A stretch of 64,000 nucleotides of DNA from positions 1 to 64,000 of the forward strand of contig CAWHBI010000034.1 in the NCBI GenBank assembly GCA_963827545.1, in the 5' to 3' direction. Source of the DNA: AWTP1-13 sp963827545. Its GTDB lineage: Bacteria; Pseudomonadota; Alphaproteobacteria; Rhizobiales; Hyphomicrobiaceae. Shown piece after piece: positions 42,384 through 50,687 of this stretch. The translations under genes were made by a program, and so were the position numbers. Within the stretch, counting starts at the first letter, position 1; every line of letters begins with the position of its first letter. Under the pieces are notes generated by a model, which did not search any database, had not been told where the DNA came from, and saw only the letters and a list, made by a program, of their open reading frames with translations.

Positions 42384-43094
42384 ATGGAACACAAGGTAGT
42401 ATCCCGAGACCAATGGGTTTCGGCCCGCAAGGCGTTCCTGGCCGAGGAGAAGGAGTTCACGAAGGCGCGGGACCGCCTGAGCGAGCGTCGCCGCGAGCTG
42501 CCGTGGGTCGAGGTCGACAAGGCCTATGTCTTCGACGGGCCCGACGGCAAGGAGACACTAGGCGACCTGTTCGGCGGCAAGGGCCAGCTCATCGTCTACC
42601 ATTTCATGTACGCCCCCGATTGGGACGCCGGCTGCAAGAGCTGCTCGTTCTGGGCCGACAACTACAACGGCATCACGTCCCACCTCAGGCACCGCGACGT
42701 GAGCCTGGTGGCGGTCTCCAGGGCGCCGCTGCCGACGCTCGAGGCCTTCAAGAAGCGCATGGGCTGGAGCTTCAAGTGGGTGTCGTCCTTCCACAACGAC
42801 TTCAACCGCGACTATCACGTCTCGTTCACGCCCGATGAGCAGCGCAACGAGGAAACACCGGCAACCTACAACTACAAGGCCGGCGGGTTCGGCGGGCCCG
42901 AAGCTCCGGGCGTCAGCGTCTTCTACAAGGCCGGGGACGGGCGCATCTTCCACACCTACTCCTGCTATGCCCGCGGCCTCGACATGCTGAACGGCGCCTA
43001 TCACCTGCTCGATCTCGTGCCCAAGGGACGCGACGAGAAGGGCCTGCCCTACACCATGTCGTGGGTTCGGCTGCGCGACCAGTACGTCGGCTGA
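42384..43094 (+). CDS. DUF899 thioredoxin-like family protein (second copy)
   Basis: 236 residues, a clear paralogue of the gene at 39345: SRDQWVSARKAFLAEEKEFTK, LPWVEVDKAYVFDGPDGKETL, YHFMYAPDWDAGCKSCSFWAD (C-x-x-C kept), SSFHNDFNRDYHVSFT and FHTYSCYARGLDMLNGAYHLLD. A GGGAGAG ribosome site precedes the ATG at 42384. It is bracketed by two copies of the GGGGTCAGACCCC-type repeat, suggesting this unit may have moved or duplicated. A redox role is inferred from the fold only. Confidence 0.92.
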   Translation: MEHKVVSRDQWVSARKAFLAEEKEFTKARDRLSERRRELPWVEVDKAYVFDGPDGKETLGDLFGGKGQLIVYHFMYAPDWDAGCKSCSFWADNYNGITSHLRHRDVSLVAVSRAPLPTLEAFKKRMGWSFKWVSSFHNDFNRDYHVSFTPDEQRNEETPATYNYKAGGFGGPEAPGVSVFYKAGDGRIFHTYSCYARGLDMLNGAYHLLDLVPKGRDEKGLPYTMSWVRLRDQYVG

Positions 43095-43098
43095 TCAG

Positions 43099-43167
43099 GA
43101 GGGCTCAGACCCCTCGCCGCAACGTCTTCGACATGGACGATGCGTGTGCGCGAGGGTCTGACCCCCG
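43099..43167. repeat. GGGGTCAGACCCC-type inverted repeat, copy 2 (degraded)
   Basis: The left half GGGCTCAGACCCCTCGCCGC and the right half GCGAGGGTCTGACCCCC pair with a few mismatches. The interior AACGTCTTCGA matches AAGCGTCTCGA of copy 1 closely, so the two copies share ancestry beyond the arms. It ends just before the ribosome site of the GST gene at 43190. Confidence 0.7.
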
Positions 43168-43189
43168 CCACCCCTCGAAGGAGTGCGTC

Positions 43190-43810
43190 ATGAAACTCTA
43201 TGGATTCCCGCCCTCGCCCAATACCTGGAAAGTCCTGGCTGCCGCGAAGTACATGCGACTGCCGGTGGAGCTGGAGCTCGTCGACCTGAGCAAGGGCCAG
43301 CAGCGGTCGGACGCGTATCTGGCGCTCAACCCCTGCGGGCGTGCGCCTTTGCTGGTGGACGGCGATTTCAAGCTCTGGGAGTCGAACGCGATCCTGCAGT
43401 ATCTCGGGACCAAGACAACGACACCGCTATGGCCCGACGACGCGCGCTCGCGTGCCGATATCATGCGCTGGCAGAGCTGGCAGCTGGCGCACTGGCATCC
43501 CGCGGTCACGCCCATGATCTTCGAGAACGTCGTCAAGCCGCGGGTGTTGAAGGACGGCGCGCCCGATCAGGCCGTCATTGCCAGGACGATTGACCTGTTT
43601 CACAAGGAGGCGGCTGTACTCGATAACCATCTGGCCGGCCGCGCCCACCTCGTCGGCGACACGCGAACGCTGGCGGACTTCGCCGTCGCCGCCCCGCTGT
43701 TCTATGCCGTGCCAGCAAACATTCCTCTGGAGAAGTACGGCAACATCCGGCGCTGGTTCGGCGGAGAGGCCGCGCTGCCGGCGTGGCAGGAGACGGCGCC
43801 CAAGATGTAG
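43190..43810 (+). CDS. Glutathione S-transferase family protein
   Basis: 206 residues from the ATG at 43190, preceded by GAAGGAG. The N-terminal domain has MKLYGFPPSPNTWKVLAAAKY, NPCGRAPLLVDGDFKLWESNAILQ with the E-S glutathione contact. The position corresponding to the cis-Pro is A-P. The C-terminal helical domain has LVGDTRTLADFAVAAPLFYA. It is the third GST of the cluster, most like the one at 38674. The TfoX-N gene follows 14 bases later. Confidence 0.92.
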   Translation: MKLYGFPPSPNTWKVLAAAKYMRLPVELELVDLSKGQQRSDAYLALNPCGRAPLLVDGDFKLWESNAILQYLGTKTTTPLWPDDARSRADIMRWQSWQLAHWHPAVTPMIFENVVKPRVLKDGAPDQAVIARTIDLFHKEAAVLDNHLAGRAHLVGDTRTLADFAVAAPLFYAVPANIPLEKYGNIRRWFGGEAALPAWQETAPKM

Positions 43811-43824
43811 CGGGGGAGGCAGGT

Positions 43825-44229
43825 ATGGCCTGGAGGCGCTCGCCGGACGCCCTGATCCAGCTCTTCGCAGATGCGCTGCCCGATGACTCTCGCATCGAGC
43901 GACGCAAGATGTTCGGCTACCCCTGCGCCTTCATTGGCGGCAACCTGTTTGCCGGCCTGCATCAGGAGAGCTTCATTGTGCGGCTGTCCGAGGCGGACCG
44001 GACACGCGCCAAGGCGCAACATGGCGCGCGCTCTTTCGAGCCCATGCCGGGCCGCTCCATGCGCGAATACGTGGTCCTGCCGGATGCAATCCTGACCGAT
44101 CGGCGCAAGCTCTCGTCCTGGCTGCGCCGCGCGCTCGATTACGCCGGCGGTCTGCCCGCGAAGAGCCCCAAGAAAGCAAAGATAGCACCCACCAAAGCGA
44201 AGTCCGCCCAACTTAAGCAGGTGAGATAG
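43825..44229 (+). CDS. TfoX N-terminal-domain protein
   Basis: 134 residues from the ATG at 43825, with GGGGGAGG upstream. The TfoX_N fold is recognised by ERRKMFGYPCAFIGGNLFAGLHQESFIVRL and MREYVVLPDAILTD. A Lys-rich tail (SPKKAKIAPTKAKSAQ) may bind nucleic acid. The C-terminal TfoX domain is absent, and competence regulation is unlikely; the role is unknown. It is the last gene of the ArsR-led run. A distant relative occurs at 60676. Confidence 0.88.
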   Translation: MAWRRSPDALIQLFADALPDDSRIERRKMFGYPCAFIGGNLFAGLHQESFIVRLSEADRTRAKAQHGARSFEPMPGRSMREYVVLPDAILTDRRKLSSWLRRALDYAGGLPAKSPKKAKIAPTKAKSAQLKQVR

Positions 44230-44856
44230 GCGAGGCTGTTGCAATGGCGGACGGTTCCGTTCCAGTCCGATGTGCCTCAGGCCGCGGAAAATCCTTGCCG
44301 CTCCGCCGCGTTGCGGCTCTGCGCTTGCTTCTCGCGCCATTTCGGGCCGGGGCCGCGCATGTAGTGTTTTTCGGGCCGGTAGGATGCCCTTCGGTCGGCC
44401 CAAAGGGTTCGCCAAGCGTTTGCCAGTACAATAATCGGCCTCACGGATCCGAGACCATGAGCCATATTTACAGTTGCCTGTACTTGCATCGAGCTGGCCC
44501 TTCAGATGCCGACCACCCTGCGCATTGCGTTGGGCGTTGGCACGTCATAAACCAGCTGCAATCTTAACGCTGATCCATTAACCGAGTTCCTACGTTTCGG
44601 TAAATTGTTGGTTGCGACTTGTGCCGTTTCGCCACGACCGATTTGGTTCGTCGGGTGCATGCAAAACCTTGCGCGAGCATTTACACGCCGGCCAAAAAAT
44701 GGCGGTAGTAGATAAAATACGCGGCACGGAAAGCCATTTCTCTGGTCAGTGGCATGATTTCTAAAGAAAAAATACCCGCCATGATATTAACGGGCCCGCG
44801 CAAATCATGTATGCAAAGAAAACTCTATCGACGAATTTGGGTGGGGCAGCACAGTC
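44230..44856. other. 627-base stretch without recognised gene, relatively AT-rich
   Basis: No frame on either strand gives a recognisable protein. Base composition is clearly lower in GC after about 44560 (runs such as AAAAAATGGCGGTAGTAGATAAAATA) than in neighbouring genes. It separates the detoxification-like cluster from the coiled-coil gene and may be acquired sequence. No tRNA or repeat was seen. Confidence 0.45.
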
Positions 44857-45603
44857 ATGATGAGAAAGGCATTAACTGCGATTGTCGCGCTGGCAATCGT
44901 GATAACCGGCGCGATCATTGGCCTACGGTTCGCAGGCGATGATCCTGTGAAAGGGAAGGCTGCGAGCCAGGTGACCGCGAGCAACCACGCCGAAGAGGAT
45001 CACTACAGGCGCAAAGTCGAGCAGGGGGAGACCGCGCTCGCGCAGGAGGAGCGGAAGCTTGCCGAGGGTCGGCGTCACGCCGAACGGGCTCAGCACCGGG
45101 AAGCCGAAGAGCTGGGGATGATTCTGGCGCTGCGCCACGAGGAAGAGCGCACGCTCGCCGACGCCCGGCAGCAGCCCGAACGGGAGCGCAAGGGGCACCA
45201 GGCAGACCAGCAACAGGCGGTCCTCAAGCAGCAGGCACAGCAGGAACAGCGGCTCGCTGAAGGCCGGCGCCAGGTGGAACAGCAAGTTGCGCAAGCAGAG
45301 GAGCGCAAGCTCGCCGATGCGCGCAGACAGCGTGCCCCCGACAACGCTCGCCCAAACAAAGGTCGCCTGACAAAATGCACGGCGTCTTGCAAAACCAAGG
45401 TCAGCAAACAGCGAGGCGGCACGGCCGTGCGGCGGGCCGCATACCGTGGCGGGGCGCCTCACGCCAGGACCGGCCATTTCATTTGCCCGTTCTTTGAGCG
45501 GCTGCACGTCGCGCTGGCCGAATTGACTACACCTGGCGCCGGCGTTGCCGTCGACCAGCGTTCCGGCCGTCGCCACTATCGTCAGGCTCACGCCGTTCAG
45601 TAG
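44857..45603 (+). CDS. Signal-anchored Gln/Glu/Arg-rich coiled-coil protein
   Basis: 248 residues. Residues ~4-25 (ALTAIVALAIVITGAIIGL) form a signal or membrane anchor. Residues ~45-160 are an almost uninterrupted charged coiled coil with imperfect repeats of EERKLAEGRR, EERTLADARQ, EQRLAEGRRQ and EERKLADARRQ, about 30-40 residues apart. A basic region with Cys pairs (TKCTASCKTK) follows. The last ~60 codons look less protein-like and may be overrun. No family is recognised; such proteins often sit in the periplasm. It lies wholly opposite the over-extended sulfite-oxidase-like frame; the anchor and repeats favour this strand being the real gene here. Confidence 0.65.
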   Translation: MMRKALTAIVALAIVITGAIIGLRFAGDDPVKGKAASQVTASNHAEEDHYRRKVEQGETALAQEERKLAEGRRHAERAQHREAEELGMILALRHEEERTLADARQQPERERKGHQADQQQAVLKQQAQQEQRLAEGRRQVEQQVAQAEERKLADARRQRAPDNARPNKGRLTKCTASCKTKVSKQRGGTAVRRAAYRGGAPHARTGHFICPFFERLHVALAELTTPGAGVAVDQRSGRRHYRQAHAVQ

Positions 45604-46341
45604 CCTCTTCGGCCTCGCGATACCGCCGCTTCCATCCCTTCCCCAATGTGACGATCCCGGTCTAGCTTGGCGTCGCCGCTCTGCGGCGCGCTCGTAGTGG
45701 CGCAGGGTCCGCGCGACGAGCGCACGATAGACGCGGCGGTACACCCAGCCCGGCAGGAAGCGTCCGCGCTCTTCGTGCGCAACGCGTCCTCGCGGATGGG
45801 CAAGCGTCTGCCGCTCGGCGAGACTGCGGCGGTAGTCGGCGACAAATTCAATGCCGCAAATGTGCTTGGGGTTCTTGTAGCCGTAGAGGGTGGGCGCAAC
45901 GAGGCGCAGCGGCGCGCCGTGCTCGAGCGACAACGGCGCACCATCGAGACGGTCTGCGAGCAGCGTCTCATGGCCGACATCGCGACGGTCGATGCAGCTC
46001 TTGTAGCCGTCGAGCGAGATGAAGCAGATGTAGCGGGCTGCGGGACTGGGTTGCGCGTCGGGCTCAATAAACGTGTCGAGCACCTCCGACAATCGATATC
46101 CGCTCCAGCGAAGCCCCTGGCGAGTCCAGGTCGTCACGCAATGGAAGTCGGAGACCACTTCACGGCGTGGCAAAGTGCCCAGCGCGGCCAGATCGAGGTT
46201 GATTGGCGTCTGCACCAGCCCACCGACCGCGAGCGCGGGACGCTCGGGAATGGTCGGCCACCGCCCTGCGTAAGCCGGAACGCCGAAGCGCGGGAAGAAA
46301 TCGATGGCCCTTTGGCCCGGAGGCAGGTCGGCACCGCGCAT
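44923..46341 (-). CDS. Sulfite-oxidase-like molybdopterin-dependent oxidoreductase, with implausible 3' extension
   Basis: Only codons from 46341 to about 45660 (~228 residues) look like a protein: RFGVPAYAGRWPTIPERPAL, then VVSDFHCVTTWTRQGLRWSG, where the Cys is the molybdenum ligand of the SUOX/YedY fold, and CFISLDGYKSCIDRRDV and LRLVAPTLYGYKNPKHICGIEF. The frame then runs on for ~240 codons, exactly antisense to the coiled-coil gene. A TAG at about 45662 in another frame suggests a lost stop or a small frameshift. The enzyme is cytosolic, with no signal peptide; the substrate is unknown. It follows the hbd gene on the same strand by ~20 bases. Confidence 0.65.
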   Translation of the reverse strand: MRGADLPPGQRAIDFFPRFGVPAYAGRWPTIPERPALAVGGLVQTPINLDLAALGTLPRREVVSDFHCVTTWTRQGLRWSGYRLSEVLDTFIEPDAQPSPAARYICFISLDGYKSCIDRRDVGHETLLADRLDGAPLSLEHGAPLRLVAPTLYGYKNPKHICGIEFVADYRRSLAERQTLAHPRGRVAHEERGRFLPGWVYRRVYRALVARTLRHYERAAERRRQARPGSSHWGRDGSGGIARPKRLLNGVSLTIVATAGTLVDGNAGARCSQFGQRDVQPLKERANEMAGPGVRRPATVCGPPHGRAASLFADLGFARRRAFCQATFVWASVVGGTLSARIGELALLCLRNLLFHLAPAFSEPLFLLCLLLEDRLLLVCLVPLALPFGLLPGVGERALFLVAQRQNHPQLFGFPVLSPFGVTPTLGKLPLLLRERGLPLLDFAPVVILFGVVARGHLARSLPFHRIIACEP

Positions 46342-46362
46342 CGGCTGTGTGGGCCGCGGCGC

Positions 46363-47325
46363 TCAGCGCGTCGGCACCGGCTTCTCGCCGCGGTAATCGT
46401 AGAAGCCGCGCTGCGTCTTGCGGCCGAGCCAGCCGGCCTCGACGTATTTCACCAGCAGGGGGCAGGGGCGGTACTTGGAATCGGCTAGTCCCTCGTACAG
46501 CACCTGCATCACCGAGAGGCAGGTATCCAGCCCGATGAAGTCGGCAAGCTCCAGCGGCCCCATCGGGTGGTTGGCGCCGAGCCGCATGGCCTTGTCGATG
46601 GATTCGACGGTGCCGACGCCCTCATAGAGCGTATAGACCGCCTCGTTGATCATCGGCAGCAGGATGCGGTTGACGATGAAGGCCGGAAAGTCCTCCGAGA
46701 CCGCCGTGACCTTGCCGAGGCTCTCCACAAATCGCTTGGCCGCACCGAACGTCTCGTCCTCTGTCGCGATGCCGCGGATCAGCTCCACCAGCTGCATCAT
46801 CGGCACCGGGTTCATGAAGTGCATGCCGATGAAGCGCTCGGGCCTGTCGGTCGTCGACGCCAGGCGTGTGATCGAGATGGACGATGTATTGCTCGCCAGG
46901 ATCGCGCCCTTCTTCAGCTTGGGGACGAGATCGGTGAAGATCTTGCGCTTGACGGCCTCGTCCTCGGTGGCCGCCTCGATGATGAGGTCGGCTTGGCCGA
47001 CAGCGGCAAGGTCCGGCGCGAAGTTGATGCGCTTGAGGGCCCCGCTCATATCGGCGTCGGTGATCAGACCGCGCGAGACCTGGCGCGCCATGTTCCTTTG
47101 AATTGTGGACAGCGCAGCGTCGACGGCTTCCTTTTTGAGATCGTTGATGAGGACGCCATAGCCACCGAGGGATACGACGTGGGCAATGCCGTTGCCCATC
47201 TGACCGGCGCCGATGATGGCAACAGATTTTATGCTGGGCTCGCCGGCCTTTCCGGCTTTGCGGCTCGCGTCCATGACGCTCTGCTCCTTCACCCCGATCG
47301 ACTGTGCTACGTTGCCCGCTATCAT
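46363..47325 (-). CDS. 3-hydroxybutyryl-CoA dehydrogenase
   Basis: Interconverts acetoacetyl-CoA and 3-hydroxybutyryl-CoA with NAD(P). The ATG at 47325 overlaps the etfA stop (ATGA) and gives 320 residues, about 30 longer at the N-terminus than usual; the ATG before DASRKAGK is an alternative. The Rossmann motif is VAIIGAGQMGNGIAHV. Catalytic and CoA-binding segments ASNTSSISITRLA, GMHFMNPVPMMQLVE, FPAFIVNRILLPMINEA and GANHPMGPLELADFIGLD are all present. Grouping with electron-transfer flavoprotein genes points to fatty acid or butyrate-type CoA metabolism. Confidence 0.95.
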   Translation of the reverse strand: MIAGNVAQSIGVKEQSVMDASRKAGKAGEPSIKSVAIIGAGQMGNGIAHVVSLGGYGVLINDLKKEAVDAALSTIQRNMARQVSRGLITDADMSGALKRINFAPDLAAVGQADLIIEAATEDEAVKRKIFTDLVPKLKKGAILASNTSSISITRLASTTDRPERFIGMHFMNPVPMMQLVELIRGIATEDETFGAAKRFVESLGKVTAVSEDFPAFIVNRILLPMINEAVYTLYEGVGTVESIDKAMRLGANHPMGPLELADFIGLDTCLSVMQVLYEGLADSKYRPCPLLVKYVEAGWLGRKTQRGFYDYRGEKPVPTR

Positions 47326-48266
47326 TTGCCCGCCTTCTCCAGCTCGCCCTTCAACTCGGGCAGGATCTGGAACAAGTCGCCAACGATGCCGTAGTCAGCG
47401 ACCTGGAAGATCGGCGCCTCCCCGTCCTTGTTGATGGCGACGATCACCTTGCTGTCCTTCATGCCGGCCAAATGCTGGATGGCGCCCGAAATGCCGACCG
47501 CGATGTAGAGCTCCGGCGCCACGACCTTCCCGGTCTGGCCCACCTGATAGTCGTTGGGCATGTAGCCCGCATCGACGGCTGCCCGGCTGGCGCCCACGGC
47601 GGCCCCAAGCTTGTCGGCCACGGGCTCGATGAATTTCTTGAAGTTCTCGCCCGACTGCAGGCCGCGGCCGCCGGAGATCACGATCTTTGCAGCCGTCAGC
47701 TCCGGCCGGTCCGATTTTTGAATTTCGGCCTTCTCAAAAACCGAAAGGCCCACGGGTGCCGGGGCCTGGATGCTTTCGATCGGTGCTGAACCACTGTTGG
47801 CGACGGCCGGAAAGGCCGTGGTGCGCACCGTGATCACCTTTTTCTTGTCGGTGCTCTGCACGGTCTGGATGGCGTTGCCGGCGTAGATGGGGCGCTCGAA
47901 GGTGTCCGGCGACACCACTTTGATGATGTCGGAAATCTGCATGACGTCGAGAAGGGCGGCGACCCGCGGCATGAAGTTCTTGCCGGAGGCGGTCGAGGCC
48001 GCGAGCACCGCATCGTAGCTGGGCATCAAGCCGGCGATCAGCGCCGCCATCTCCTCGGCGAGCTGGTGCGCGAGATGCGGCGCATCGGCATGCAACACCT
48101 TGGCCGCGCCCTCCAGCTTCGCTGCGGCTTCCGCGACCGGCTTGGCGTCGGCGCCGGCCACCAGAATGTGGACGTCTTGGCCGAGCGCCTTGGCCGCGCT
48201 CATGGCCTTGGCCACAGCGGGGGAGAGCGCCGCGTTGTCGTGCTCGGCGAGCAGAAGGATGCTCAT
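47322..48266 (-). CDS. etfA: Electron transfer flavoprotein alpha subunit
   Basis: 314 residues. EtfA binds FAD and passes electrons from acyl-CoA dehydrogenases to ETF:quinone oxidoreductase. The N-terminal domain begins MSILLLAEHDNAALSPA. The C-terminal FAD domain has VISGGRGLQSGENFKKF, AAVGASRAAVDAGYMPNDYQVGQTGK, YIAVGISGAIQHLAGM and ADYGIVGDLF, all family landmarks. The start overlaps the etfB stop (ATGA) and the end overlaps hbd the same way, giving a translationally coupled three-gene operon. Confidence 0.97.
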   Translation of the reverse strand: MSILLLAEHDNAALSPAVAKAMSAAKALGQDVHILVAGADAKPVAEAAAKLEGAAKVLHADAPHLAHQLAEEMAALIAGLMPSYDAVLAASTASGKNFMPRVAALLDVMQISDIIKVVSPDTFERPIYAGNAIQTVQSTDKKKVITVRTTAFPAVANSGSAPIESIQAPAPVGLSVFEKAEIQKSDRPELTAAKIVISGGRGLQSGENFKKFIEPVADKLGAAVGASRAAVDAGYMPNDYQVGQTGKVVAPELYIAVGISGAIQHLAGMKDSKVIVAINKDGEAPIFQVADYGIVGDLFQILPELKGELEKAGK

Positions 48267-49018
48267 GAAAGCGTCCCCGCCTCTTTGAGCTTGGCAACCA
48301 GCTCGGCGGCATTGGCAACCTTGACGCCGGCCTTGCGGCCGGGGGGCTCGACCGTCTTCAACACCTTGAGGCGAGCGGCGGGGTCGACGCTGTAATCGGC
48401 GGGTTTCTTCACCTCGAGCGGTTTCTTCTTCGCCTTCATGATGTTGGGCAGCGACGGGTAGCGCGGCTCGTTGAGGCGCAGGTCAGTAGTGATCACGGCT
48501 GGCAATTTGATCTTGATCGTTTCCAGCCCGCCATCGACTTCGCGCGTCACCAGCGCCGCGTCACCCTCGATCACCAGCTTCGAGGCGAAGGTGGCCTGCG
48601 GCCAGCCCAGAAGGGCCGCCAGCATCTGCCCGGTCTGATTGCAGTCATCATCGATCGCCTGCTTGCCGAGGATGATGAACTTCGGTTTTTCGGCCTCGAT
48701 GACGCCCTTGAGCAGCTTGGCCACGGTGAGCGGCTCGACGGCCAGCCCATCCGGCGTCTCAATCAGAATGCCGCGGTCGGCGCCCATCGACAGCGCCGTG
48801 CGGATCGTCTCCTGCGATTTCGTGGGGCCGATCGAGACGGCAACGATTTCCGTTACCTGGCCTTTTTCCTTGAGGCGCACGACCTCTTCAACGGCGATCT
48901 CGTCGAAAGGGTTCATCGACATCTTGACGTTGGCAAGCTCGACACCCGATCCATCCGACTTGACGCGGATCTTGACGTTGAAATCGACCACCCGCTTGAC
49001 AGCGACGAGAACTTTCAT
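48263..49018 (-). CDS. etfB: Electron transfer flavoprotein beta subunit
   Basis: 251 residues from the ATG at 49018; the longer frame to 49054 adds non-conserved residues. The sequence starts MKVLVAVKRVVDFNVKIRVK and has MSMNPFDEIAVEEVVRLKEKG, FIILGKQAIDDDCNQTGQMLAALLGWPQATFA (the EtfB signature and AMP-binding region), and LPAVITTDLRLNEPRYPSLPNIM. The Lys-rich C-terminus is typical. It is the first gene of the etfB-etfA-hbd operon. Confidence 0.97.
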   Translation of the reverse strand: MKVLVAVKRVVDFNVKIRVKSDGSGVELANVKMSMNPFDEIAVEEVVRLKEKGQVTEIVAVSIGPTKSQETIRTALSMGADRGILIETPDGLAVEPLTVAKLLKGVIEAEKPKFIILGKQAIDDDCNQTGQMLAALLGWPQATFASKLVIEGDAALVTREVDGGLETIKIKLPAVITTDLRLNEPRYPSLPNIMKAKKKPLEVKKPADYSVDPAARLKVLKTVEPPGRKAGVKVANAAELVAKLKEAGTLS

Positions 49019-49273
49019 TGCCCGTGAGGCTCCATGCGACGCACGACCGACCATCCCCGGCGCCGTGCTGCACTGCGGCCGCTGTCCGCTGCCCTGCCAT
49101 CGTTCGGTTTGTCAGGCTGACATGGCGATCGGGACGTGACGCTTCGCAGATGCGAAATAAGAGCGTAGGGCGGCGACAATTGGGTGTCAATTGGGCAACC
49201 CGTTAAGCACTTTGGACAGGGACTAGGCAACAGAACCTGTGGCCTCGATGCAGCAGCTGGGCGTCAGCTTGAG

Positions 49274-49975
49274 CTATGCCGGGCGCCGATCGAACAGCGG
49301 CATGCCGGGCCGGCGCATGACAACCACCAGGATGGCGCCTGCGACCATACCACCCACATGCGCCCACCAGGCCACCTGGTCGGACGGGGCGATGGCCACC
49401 ATGACAAACTGCGTGACCACCCAGATCCCAAGCACCCACGCGGCCGCAATACGAAGCGGAATGACGCGAAAAGCCAGCACCCAGACCAGCACGCGAGGAT
49501 GCAGCACGAGGTAGGCCGCAATCACGCCCGCGACAGCGCCGCTGGCGCCGATGAGCGGCAACGTCGAGGCGGGCAGGAACATGGCATGCGTCAAGCCGGC
49601 CGCAATCCCGCACAGGAGATAGAACAGCAGGAATTTCAGATGTCCCATCGCATCCTCGACGTTGTCGCCGAACACCCACAGGAACACCATGTTGGAAAGC
49701 AGGTGGAAGATGTCGATGTGCAGGAACTGATAGGAAAGGAGCGTGAGACCTTCAGGAACACGGACTGATTGATCCGGGGACGGCACTGCCCCTCCGAAGA
49801 AGCGAACCTGGAACAGCTCTGAAGGTATGAGCGCGAAGCTTGCCACCGTTCCCGATCCGCCCGGCGCGCTCTCGAGCAGGAACACCAGGACGTTGGCGGC
49901 GATCAGTGCAATTGTGACCCATTGGAACCCGATCGACCGCAGGGGATTGCTGTCCGAGAGGGGAATGAAGACCAC
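49274..49975 (-). CDS. Rhomboid-family intramembrane serine protease
   Basis: 233 residues from a GTG at 49975 with AAGGA ten bases upstream; the frame extends to 50644, but that part is antisense-like reading through the adenosyltransferase gene. Six or seven hydrophobic helices are seen. Catalytic motifs are the Ser in LIGASGAVAGVIAAY and the His in WAHVGGMVAGA, with HIDIFHLLSNMVFLWVFG (H-x-x-x-N region) earlier. It cleaves transmembrane segments of unknown partners. It lies 44 bases after the adenosyltransferase gene on the same strand. Confidence 0.93.
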   Translation of the reverse strand: MVFIPLSDSNPLRSIGFQWVTIALIAANVLVFLLESAPGGSGTVASFALIPSELFQVRFFGGAVPSPDQSVRVPEGLTLLSYQFLHIDIFHLLSNMVFLWVFGDNVEDAMGHLKFLLFYLLCGIAAGLTHAMFLPASTLPLIGASGAVAGVIAAYLVLHPRVLVWVLAFRVIPLRIAAAWVLGIWVVTQFVMVAIAPSDQVAWWAHVGGMVAGAILVVVMRRPGMPLFDRRPA

Positions 49976-50019
49976 GGGTTGCGAGTCCTTAGTATCTGGA
50001 GAGGACGTAACATAGGCTG

Positions 50020-50604
50020 CTAGCGGTTCTGACCGGGTACCCAAAGGACGTCGCTCTTGCCGAGATCGTTGACGTACCGGCTGGCCACGAACAAGAGGTC
50101 CGACAGGCGGTTGATGTACTTGAGCACCGGGGCGCTGACCTGCTCGCCGGGCTGGCCGGCGAGCTCGACGATGCTGCGCTCGGCGCGGCGGCACACGGTG
50201 CGCGCGACGTGCAGCGCCGCCGCGGCGGGGGAGCCGCCAGGCAGGACAAAGGAGCGGAGCGGGGCCAACTCGGCATTCATCGCGTCGATCTCGTTCTCGA
50301 GGCGCTCGACCTGGGCGTCGCTGACGCGCAGCCGCTCGCGCTTCACTTTGTCGCTCGCACTCTCGGGCGCGCACAAGTCCGCCCCGATGTCGAACAGATC
50401 GTTCTGGACGCGTCCGAGCATGGCGTCGAGCCCGGGATTGGCCTCGCCAAGGTGTACGCGCGCCATGCCGATCGCGGCGTTGGTCTCGTCGACCGTGCCG
50501 TAGGCTGCGATCCGCGGCGCGTGCTTGGGCACGCGCTGGCCGGTGCCGAGCGCAGTGGAGCCCGCGTCGCCCGTGCGGGTGTAAATCTTGTTGAGAACGA
50601 CCAT
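50020..50604 (-). CDS. Cob(I)alamin adenosyltransferase, PduO type
   Basis: Transfers adenosyl from ATP to cob(I)alamin to make coenzyme B12. The ATG at 50604 gives 194 residues starting MVVLNKIYTRTGDAGSTALG, the PduO-type ATP-binding opening. Other landmarks: AAYGTVDETNAAIGMAR, QNDLFDIGADLC, FVLPGGSPAAAALHVARTVCRRAER and the cobalamin-side YINRLSDLLFVASRY. It belongs to a run with the HIG1-type gene upstream and rhomboid downstream, followed by the etf operon, a typical order in Hyphomicrobiales. Confidence 0.95.
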   Translation of the reverse strand: MVVLNKIYTRTGDAGSTALGTGQRVPKHAPRIAAYGTVDETNAAIGMARVHLGEANPGLDAMLGRVQNDLFDIGADLCAPESASDKVKRERLRVSDAQVERLENEIDAMNAELAPLRSFVLPGGSPAAAALHVARTVCRRAERSIVELAGQPGEQVSAPVLKYINRLSDLLFVASRYVNDLGKSDVLWVPGQNR

Positions 50605-50687
50605 GGTGCTGGGCAACCTCGCGCGCCGGGCACACGTATATCACTTGGTCTGGTGAACCTGCACCAAGGGTCCAGAAGCGCCAAGGG

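Noticed and set aside
44244..44567. 107-codon plus-strand frame after the TfoX-N gene
   Set aside because: No ribosome site, no recognisable domain and irregular codon use.
49976..50644. Rhomboid gene extended to 50644 as a 456-aa protein
   Set aside because: The added ~220 residues are an out-of-frame reading of the PduO-type adenosyltransferase gene on the same strand.
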